DNA of 49,623 nt. Origin: Pseudomonadota bacterium. Its GTDB lineage: Bacteria > Pseudomonadota > Alphaproteobacteria > Caulobacterales > Caulobacteraceae. The stretch covers positions 1 to 49,623 of the forward strand of contig JAFAEC010000003.1 of the NCBI GenBank assembly GCA_023424215.1, written 5' to 3'. A program made the translations under genes and the position numbers. Under the pieces are notes generated by a model. The model had not been told where the DNA came from and made no database searches. It was given only the letters and a program-made list of their open reading frames with translations. This document shows positions 25,559 through 31,476 of the stretch, one piece after another (position 1 is the stretch's first letter; each line of letters opens with the position of its first letter).

Positions 25559-26932
25559 ATGAGTACGCGCTGGACCCCCGACAGCTGGAGATCGAAACCC
25601 GTCGTGCAGATGCCGACGGACTATCCGGACACGGAGGCGCTCGCCCGCGTCGAGGACGAGCTGCGCGCCATGCCGCCGCTGGTCTTCGCCGGCGAGGCCC
25701 GCCGCCTCACGTCCAAGCTGGCCCAGGTCGAGGCGGGCGAGGCCTTTCTGTTGCAGGGCGGCGACTGCGCCGAGAGCTTCAAGGAATTCTCGACCGACAA
25801 CATCCGCGACACCTTCCGCCTGATCCTGCAGATGGCCGTGGTCCTGACCTTCGCCGGCCGCAAGCCGGTGGTGAAGGTCGGCCGCATCGCCGGCCAGTTC
25901 GCCAAGCCGCGGTCGTCGTCGCTGGAGACGATCGGCGACGAGACCCTGCCGAGCTACCGCGGCGACATCATCAATGGCATGGGTTTCACGGCGGCCGAAC
26001 GCGTGCCGGACCCCCAGCGGCTGCTGCGCGCCTACCACCAGTCGGCGGCGACCCTGAACCTGCTCCGCGCCTTCGCCGGCGGCGGCTACGCCGACCTGCA
26101 CAACATCCACCGCTGGACCCTCGGCTTCGCGGCCGAGAACGCCTACGGCGCCAGGTACCGCGAGCTGGCCGACAAGATCGGCGAGGCGCTGGATTTCATG
26201 CAGGCGGTCGGGGTCACGCCCGAGACCCATCCGGACCTGAGCCGGGTCGAGGTCTTCACCAGCCACGAGGCGCTGCTGCTCAATCTCGAGAGCGCCCTGA
26301 CCCGGCTGGACGGGGCCACCGGCGAATGGTTCGACACCTCGGCCCACATGGTCTGGATCGGCGAGCGCACCCGACAGCTGGACGGCGCCCACGTCGAGTT
26401 CGCCCGCGGCATCCGCAATCCCGTGGGCCTGAAGTGCGGCCCGACCATGGAACCGGAGGACCTGCTGGCCTTGGCCGACGTGCTGAATCCTGACAACGTC
26501 CCGGGCCGGCTGACGCTGATCGGACGCTTCGGCGCCGACAAGGTCGGAGATCGCCTGCCGCGGCTGATGCGGGCGGTGAAGGCGGCGGGCCGTCGGGTGG
26601 TCTGGTCCATCGATCCGATGCACGGCAACACGCTGAAGGCCGGCAACGGCTACAAGACGCGGCCGTTCGAGCGCATCCTCACCGAGGTTCGCACCTTCGT
26701 GGACGTGGCCGAGGCCGAGGGCGTCCACCCCGGCGGCGTGCATCTGGAGATGACCGGCCAGAATGTCACCGAATGTCTCGGCGGGGCCCAGATGCTGACC
26801 GAGGACGACCTCTCCAGCCGCTACCACACCCACTGCGATCCGCGGCTGAACGCCGACCAGGCGCTGGAACTGGCCTTCCTCGTCGCGGAGCGGCTCAAGG
26901 CCGGGCGCAGCGCCCGGTCAGAGGCGGCCTGA
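25559..26932 (+). CDS. Class II 3-deoxy-7-phosphoheptulonate (DAHP) synthase
   Basis: DAHP synthase joins PEP and erythrose 4-phosphate as the first step of the shikimate pathway. The 457-residue product is of the class II (plant-like) type, shown by AFLLQGGDCAESF, VVKVGRIAGQFAKPRS, SYRGDIINGMGF, RAYHQSAATLNLLRAF and DPMHGNT. ATG 25559 is the normal start (MSTRWTPDSWRSKPVVQMP); the open frame upstream runs through gor in another frame and is not coding. It is followed after 2 bp by prephenate dehydratase, so the cluster serves aromatic amino acid synthesis. Confidence 0.95.
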   Translation: MSTRWTPDSWRSKPVVQMPTDYPDTEALARVEDELRAMPPLVFAGEARRLTSKLAQVEAGEAFLLQGGDCAESFKEFSTDNIRDTFRLILQMAVVLTFAGRKPVVKVGRIAGQFAKPRSSSLETIGDETLPSYRGDIINGMGFTAAERVPDPQRLLRAYHQSAATLNLLRAFAGGGYADLHNIHRWTLGFAAENAYGARYRELADKIGEALDFMQAVGVTPETHPDLSRVEVFTSHEALLLNLESALTRLDGATGEWFDTSAHMVWIGERTRQLDGAHVEFARGIRNPVGLKCGPTMEPEDLLALADVLNPDNVPGRLTLIGRFGADKVGDRLPRLMRAVKAAGRRVVWSIDPMHGNTLKAGNGYKTRPFERILTEVRTFVDVAEAEGVHPGGVHLEMTGQNVTECLGGAQMLTEDDLSSRYHTHCDPRLNADQALELAFLVAERLKAGRSARSEAA

Positions 26933-26934
26933 CC

Positions 26935-27516
26935 ATGGAGGCCGTCGGTCGTCCCGAGGGCGACGCGGCGCCGGGCCGCTGCGCCTACCAGGGCGCGCCC
27001 GGCGCCTTCAGCCACGAGGCCTGCCTCGATCTGCGTCCCTGGGACGAGCCCGTGCCCTGCGAGACTTTCGAGGCGGCGCTGGGCGCGCTCCACCGCAGCG
27101 AGGTGGGCTGCGCGCTCATTCCGGTCGAGAACTCCAGCATCGGCCGGATCGACCCCGCCGCCACCCTGGTCGAGCAGTCGGGGCTCAAGGTGGTTTCAGA
27201 GGTGTGGCGGCCCATCCGGCTGGCCCTGATGGGCCTGCCCGGCGCCCGGCTGGGCGACATTCGCACCGCCGAAAGCCATCCCGCCGCGCTCGACCAGTGC
27301 GTCGGCGCCCTGTCGGGCCTCGGCATAACCGCGGTCGAGGCGTTCGACACCGCGGGGGCCGCCCGGGCCGTGGCGGAGTCCGCCGACCCGACCCGCGCCG
27401 CCGTCGCCCCGGCGCGGGCCGCCGAAGTCTACGACCTGTCGATCCTGCGCCACGATCTGCAGGATTCGTCCGACAACCGCACCCGCTTCGTGCTGCTCAG
27501 CCGGGATGGCGCTTGA
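26935..27516 (+). CDS. pheA: Prephenate dehydratase, catalytic domain only
   Basis: Converts prephenate to phenylpyruvate for phenylalanine. The 193-residue product has all catalytic-domain hallmarks: CAYQGAPGAFSHEAC, IPVENSSIGRID, ESHPAALDQC, and the active-site Thr-Arg-Phe in DNRTRFVLL. It stops a few residues after that motif, so the C-terminal ACT domain that binds Phe in most bacterial enzymes (about 270-290 residues) is absent. No ACT-like sequence appears in any frame just downstream, so this is not a simple frameshift. The start lies 2 bp after the DAHP synthase stop. Confidence 0.88.
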   Translation: MEAVGRPEGDAAPGRCAYQGAPGAFSHEACLDLRPWDEPVPCETFEAALGALHRSEVGCALIPVENSSIGRIDPAATLVEQSGLKVVSEVWRPIRLALMGLPGARLGDIRTAESHPAALDQCVGALSGLGITAVEAFDTAGAARAVAESADPTRAAVAPARAAEVYDLSILRHDLQDSSDNRTRFVLLSRDGA

Positions 27517-27546
27517 CGCCCGCCGAGCGATGCGGATGCTGAACGC

Positions 27547-27636
27547 ATGGTCCGTTCGCGCATCCTCGCTGCGACTTTCGTGACCCGCCTCGCCGCGGGC
27601 GCGGACCTGTATTCCGGCTTTCGATACGCCGGCTGA
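27547..27636 (+). promoter_or_regulatory. Candidate aromatic leader peptide before chorismate mutase
   Basis: A 29-codon open frame (ATG 27547, TGA 27634-27636) has two Phe and two Tyr codons, three of them within DLYSGFRYAG next to its stop. It uses TTT, TAT and CGA, which are rare in the neighbouring genes. A hairpin (27614-27618 with 27628-27632) covers the aromatic codons, and alternative pairing partners lie downstream. This layout is like an amino-acid attenuator. There is no clear SD and no T run after the last hairpin, so it is tentative. Confidence 0.35.
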
Positions 27637-27673
27637 GGCGTCGGGTGCTCTGTCCCGGCGGCCTCGCCGGCGA

Positions 27674-27692
27674 CCGCTCCGCCAGGGAGCGG
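27674..27692 (+). promoter_or_regulatory. Stable hairpin in the chorismate mutase leader
   Basis: CCGCTCC (27674-27680) pairs with GGAGCGG (27686-27692) around a 5-base loop; outer bases GCGA/TCGC (27670-27673, 27697-27700) can extend it. The competing segments GCCGGC at 27628-27633 and 27666-27671 can pair with each other, giving mutually exclusive folds. No T run follows, so if it regulates, it may act through Rho or translation rather than intrinsic termination. Confidence 0.35.
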
Positions 27693-27737
27693 CGGCTCGC
27701 AAACCTCCGGACCGTATCGAACCGAAAGCCTCTTCCC

Positions 27738-28514
27738 GTGCCCCACGCCCTGAAACCCGCCCTGCAACAGGTCTGGCCGCCCGCCGACCGCCGCCCCGAC
27801 GACATCAGCCCTGAGCGCATGGCGCTGGCCGCCCTGCGCCATGAGATCGACCAGCTCGATGACGAGATTCTCGCCCTGTTCGAGCGACGGCTCGCCATCG
27901 CAGCCCGCGTCGGCCGGGCCAAGGACGCGCCGGCCGGGCCCCACCTCAAGCTGCGCCCGGACCGGGAGCAGGCGGTCCTGCGCCGCATCTCCGCCCGCGC
28001 CCGCCCCGAGAACCGCGAGACGGTGAACTCGCTGTGGCGCGAGGTGGTCGGCCACGGCCTCGCCCGCCAGGGCCCGATCCGGGTGCAGGTCTGGGCTCCG
28101 CTGGAGCCCGCGCGCGCCTACGACGCCGCGCGCCGGCGCTTCGGCGCGGCGGCGGAGATGCGGGTCGCCGACGATCCCGAGGCGGCGCTGAGATGGGCGG
28201 CCGAAGGGCAGGGGGTGGCGGTGCTCGCCGTCAACGCCGGCCAGCCATGGTGGATCGGCCTCCGCCGCCAGTGGACATCGCTCAGCGTCTTCGAAGGGTT
28301 CGGCGGCGCGGCGCCCACGGCCCTGGCTCTCGGCAAGATCGATCCCGCCGCTCTCCCGGCCGGTCCGCGCGTTCTCGTCGGCGCCGGGGGCGACGCCGGC
28401 GACGGCGCCGGCCGCCGCGTCGGTCTCGCCACGCACCACGGCTGGACCCTGTCCCTCGCCGACGCGCCGCTGCCCGTCGGCGGCCCGGAGGGCTGCGTGG
28501 GCGCGATCGCCTAG
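27738..28514 (+). CDS. Chorismate mutase (AroQ type) with PDT-like C-terminal region
   Basis: Chorismate mutase turns chorismate into prephenate, the substrate of the preceding enzyme. Residues about 30-115 are an AroQ-class domain: LAALRHEIDQLDDEILALFE, RLAIAARVGRAK and LRPDREQAVLRRI carry the expected Arg, Lys and Glu side chains. The remaining 140 residues look like a worn-down prephenate dehydratase lobe (RFGAAAEMRVADDPEAALR, GVAVLAVN) without its catalytic motifs; that is my reading, not a known assignment. The GTG at 27738 is the likely start, with no ATG near. Its stop shares CTAG with the convergent panC. Confidence 0.82.
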   Translation: MPHALKPALQQVWPPADRRPDDISPERMALAALRHEIDQLDDEILALFERRLAIAARVGRAKDAPAGPHLKLRPDREQAVLRRISARARPENRETVNSLWREVVGHGLARQGPIRVQVWAPLEPARAYDAARRRFGAAAEMRVADDPEAALRWAAEGQGVAVLAVNAGQPWWIGLRRQWTSLSVFEGFGGAAPTALALGKIDPAALPAGPRVLVGAGGDAGDGAGRRVGLATHHGWTLSLADAPLPVGGPEGCVGAIA

Positions 28515-29374
28515 ACCGCCATGTTGTCGATCAGCCGGGTCCGGCCGATGCGGGCGGCTGCGAGGATGCGCGCCGGCGAGTCGACGGTGCGCTCGAACGC
28601 GGACAGGTCGTCCGTCCGGCGGATGGCGACGTAGTCGACGCTGTCGAAGCCGGCGCCGAGCAGGGCGTCGGCGGCGTCGGCCTCGACCGCGTCCACGGGC
28701 TCTCCGGCCGCCGCCCGTGCGCCGGCCTCGGCCAGCACGCCGTTCAGCCGCCGCGCCGTCTCCAGTTCGCCGGCCGACAGGTAGGCGTTGCGGCTGGACA
28801 GGGCGAGGCCATGTCCGTCGCGCGCGGTCGGGACCCCGACGACTTCCACGGGGATGTCGAGGTCGCGCACCAGCCGGCGAACCACCATCAGCTGCTGCCA
28901 GTCCTTCTCGCCGAACACGGCGACGTCCGGCTGCACCTGGTTGAACAGCTTGGCCACCACCAGGGCGACCCCGCCGAACATCTGCGGCCGGAAGGCGCCC
29001 TCCAGGCCTTCCGCCGGCCCTCCGACATCGACGCGGGTCGAGGCGCCGGCGGGATACATCTCCTCCACCGCCGGTGCGTACATCAGCGCGCAGCCGGCTC
29101 CCGCCAGAAGCTCCGCGTCGCGCGCCTCCTGCCGGGGATAGGTCCCGAGATCCTCGTGCGCGGCGAACTGGGCGGGATTGACGAACACGCTGGCCACCAC
29201 CTTGTCCGTCTGCTCGACCGCCGTCCGCACCAGCGACAGGTGGCCATCGTGCAACGCTCCCATGGTCGGAACGAAGCCGACGCTGAACCCTTGCCGCCGC
29301 CAGCCGCTTATCGTCTCGCGCAGCTCGGCGATGGTGTGCGCCGCGGGCAGGGCGGAGGTTTCGAGGTCGGCCAT
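28511..29374 (-). CDS. panC: Pantoate--beta-alanine ligase
   Basis: PanC joins pantoate and beta-alanine using ATP to give pantothenate, the coenzyme A precursor. The 287-residue product has the adenylate-binding FVPTMGALHDGHLSLV, SVFVNPAQF, FGEKDWQQL and LALSSRNAYLS motifs of the family. ATG 29374 is chosen because it precedes the first conserved segment; the open frame extends further upstream without conserved sequence. The final TAG shares four bases (CTAG, 28511-28514) with the convergent chorismate mutase stop. It is divergent from the SPOR lipoprotein gene. Confidence 0.95.
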   Translation of the reverse strand: MADLETSALPAAHTIAELRETISGWRRQGFSVGFVPTMGALHDGHLSLVRTAVEQTDKVVASVFVNPAQFAAHEDLGTYPRQEARDAELLAGAGCALMYAPAVEEMYPAGASTRVDVGGPAEGLEGAFRPQMFGGVALVVAKLFNQVQPDVAVFGEKDWQQLMVVRRLVRDLDIPVEVVGVPTARDGHGLALSSRNAYLSAGELETARRLNGVLAEAGARAAAGEPVDAVEADAADALLGAGFDSVDYVAIRRTDDLSAFERTVDSPARILAAARIGRTRLIDNMAV

Positions 29375-29450
29375 GGTGAACGGATTAACCCTTCGCGTTA
29401 GGCGTGATCGTGAACCGCGATGCAAAGCCTCGCGTGCCAGGGTCCGGCTT

Positions 29451-30092
29451 ATGACGCCGCGTCTCCCGTTCCGTCCAGTGTTGGCCCTGCTTCTCGCCGC
29501 GGGTCTGTCGGCCTGCGGCATGGTCGAGAGCGATCCGAACCGGTTCGAGAATCTGGCCGAACGGGTGGCGGCGATCCCGCTGGACGGGTCGGACGCCCCC
29601 GCCGCCATTTCCGACCGACCCGCCGCCGATCGCGGCCTGCGGCCGGCGCTGCGGGTCGAGGTCCTGGATCCGCACGCCCTGTGGGACGCCCGCGACGGCG
29701 GCCTCGGCGAGGTGGTCCAGACGGCGGGCGCCCAGGCCGCCGCCGCGGCCGCTCCGGCCATGGTCGACGGCATGGTCGCCGAGGTCAGGCAGCGCGTGGA
29801 CGGCGTCGCCCGGCAGGCTTCGCTCCGTCCCGCCCTTCGCGTCGTCGAGGCCGACCGGCCGCTGGTCCAGCTCGGCGCCTACTCCTCCGAGGCCGCCGCC
29901 CGCGCCGCGTGGAGCCGGCTGCAGTCGGGTCCGGCCGCCGGGACGCTGCAAGGCCTCTCGCCGGTGTTCGAGCCGGTCGAGGTCGGCGGCCGCCGGCTGG
30001 TGCGCCTGAAAACCCCGGCCCCCTCGACCGGCGCCGCCGCCCTGTGTGCCGCCGCGGGCGTCGACGATCCGTGGTGCCGGCGCGCCGCCTGA
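29451..30092 (+). CDS. SPOR-domain lipoprotein
   Basis: A 213-residue lipoprotein: a basic start and hydrophobic stretch end in the lipobox LSAC, with the lipidated cysteine near residue 22. A long low-complexity linker leads to a C-terminal SPOR-like domain (PLVQLGAYSSEAAARAAWSR, then VEVGGRRLVRLKT). SPOR domains bind denuded glycan strands at division septa, and the next gene is the division regulator mipZ, so a role at the division site is plausible but inferred. ATG 29451 starts the signal peptide. Confidence 0.82.
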   Translation: MTPRLPFRPVLALLLAAGLSACGMVESDPNRFENLAERVAAIPLDGSDAPAAISDRPAADRGLRPALRVEVLDPHALWDARDGGLGEVVQTAGAQAAAAAAPAMVDGMVAEVRQRVDGVARQASLRPALRVVEADRPLVQLGAYSSEAAARAAWSRLQSGPAAGTLQGLSPVFEPVEVGGRRLVRLKTPAPSTGAAALCAAAGVDDPWCRRAA

Positions 30093-30206
30093 GCCCAATT
30101 CACAGCTTCGCCGGGGTCGCCGCGTTGACGTCGGTTCCGCCGACGGCGACCCTGTCCACCCATGACCGCGGGGTCGAGTCGGCGGTCGCTTCAGGATTCG
30201 AATTCC

Positions 30207-31046
30207 ATGGCTGACCCTGTGGTCATCGTCGTCGGCAACGAGAAGGGCGGGGCGGGCAAGTCGACGCTCGCCATCCATATCGTCACCGGCCTGCTGCACG
30301 CTGGCAAGCGGGTCGCCATCATCGATCTGGACCTGCGCCAGCGCTCGATGTCCCGCTTCTTCGCCAACCGCGCCGCGTGGACGTCGGCCAACGGGCAGGC
30401 CCTGCCGATGCCGGTGGAGCCGGACATGGGCGACGGCAAGGAACTGGCCCGGGCCGCCGAGGCGGAGCAGCTCGCGCGCTTCGAGGCCGCCTTCGCCGAG
30501 GCGAGGGCCATCGCCGACTTCATCCTCATCGACACCCCGGGGGGCGACACGGTGCTGTCCCGCGCGGCCCACGGTCTCGCCGACCAGATCGTCACCCCGA
30601 TGAACGACAGCTTCGTCGACTTCGACCTGCTCGGCCAGATCGACCCCGTCACCCTCGAGCTGCAGAAGCCGTCGATCTATTCCGAGAGCGTCTGGGAGGC
30701 GCGCAAGCACCGGGCCATCACCCAGGGCCGGAACGCCGCCATCGACTGGATCGTGGTCGTCAACCGCATGGCCGTTGCCGCCGCCCGCAACCGCCAGCGC
30801 CTCGAGGAGCGGATGGAGAAGCTGGCCCGCCGCGTCGGCTTCCGCATCGGGCCGGGCCTGCGCGATCGCGTGATCTATCGCGAGCTGTTCCCCTTCGGCC
30901 TGACCGTGGCCGACCTGTCCAACGAGGTCCGGCCCGTCGCCGTGTCGCTGGCCCACGTCGCCGCGCGCCAGGAGCTGCGCAGTCTGATGCTGGCGCTGGG
31001 CCTCGACGGCGGCCAGCTGGACGCGCCGCTCGACGCGGCGGCCTGA
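30207..31046 (+). CDS. mipZ: Division-plane positioning ATPase MipZ
   Basis: MipZ is a ParA/MinD-family ATPase that forms gradients from ParB-bound origins and blocks FtsZ assembly, placing division at midcell in Caulobacter-type alphaproteobacteria. The 279-residue product has the deviant Walker A GNEKGGAGKST with Lys13 and Lys18, IIDLDLRQRSMSRFFANR, FILIDTPGGD and VTPMNDSFVDFDLLG. The C-terminal part has VGFRIGPGLRDRVIYRELFP. These agree closely with the Caulobacter protein as I recall it. ATG 30207 precedes the conserved start. No parAB genes are in the window. Confidence 0.95.
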   Translation: MADPVVIVVGNEKGGAGKSTLAIHIVTGLLHAGKRVAIIDLDLRQRSMSRFFANRAAWTSANGQALPMPVEPDMGDGKELARAAEAEQLARFEAAFAEARAIADFILIDTPGGDTVLSRAAHGLADQIVTPMNDSFVDFDLLGQIDPVTLELQKPSIYSESVWEARKHRAITQGRNAAIDWIVVVNRMAVAAARNRQRLEERMEKLARRVGFRIGPGLRDRVIYRELFPFGLTVADLSNEVRPVAVSLAHVAARQELRSLMLALGLDGGQLDAPLDAAA

Positions 31047-31050
31047 GCGG

Positions 31051-31476
31051 GTGAGCCTGGTCTGGCTGGCGCTGGCGGCGATCGCCGTCTGGGCGCTCGT
31101 CCGGCTGGGACGACAGGGCGAGCGTCCGGGCCGGGGCCAGTGGCGCGTCGCCGCCACCCTGCTGGGCGCCGTCCTGCTGGCAGGCGCCGTTCTGGCCGGA
31201 TCGCGGGGCGCCTGGGTCGCCGCGGCGGGGCTGGCCGGCGCCGGGCTCTGGTTCCTCATCGCCTCTCGTCAGCGCGCCGTCGCGCCCCGCGCAGAGGGCA
31301 TGACCGACGCCGAGGCCCGGTCGCTGCTGGGCGTCGCGCCCGGCGCATCGCGGGCCGAGGTCAATGCGGCGTGGAAACGGCTGATGGCCCGCGCCCACCC
31401 GGACCAGGGCGGCACGGAGGGACTGGCCGCGCGCCTCAACGCCGCGCGCGACCATCTCCTGAAGCGTCAGGCCTAG
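31051..31476 (+). CDS. Membrane-anchored J-domain protein
   Basis: A 141-residue protein with one or two N-terminal membrane helices within residues 1-70 and a C-terminal truncated J domain (EARSLLGVAPGASRAEVNAA, then the HPD signature at residues 116-118). J domains stimulate DnaK ATPase, so this may recruit DnaK to the inner membrane, like TIM14-type proteins. The GTG start at 31051 is 4 bp after mipZ, so they are probably co-transcribed. The TAG stop is shared with topA in a CTAG palindrome (31473-31476). Confidence 0.87.
   Translation: MSLVWLALAAIAVWALVRLGRQGERPGRGQWRVAATLLGAVLLAGAVLAGSRGAWVAAAGLAGAGLWFLIASRQRAVAPRAEGMTDAEARSLLGVAPGASRAEVNAAWKRLMARAHPDQGGTEGLAARLNAARDHLLKRQA

Noticed and set aside
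29380..29400. TTAAC...GTTAG between panC and the SPOR lipoprotein as a CtrA site
   Set aside because: Spacing and orientation of the half-sites do not fit TTAA-N7-TTAA.
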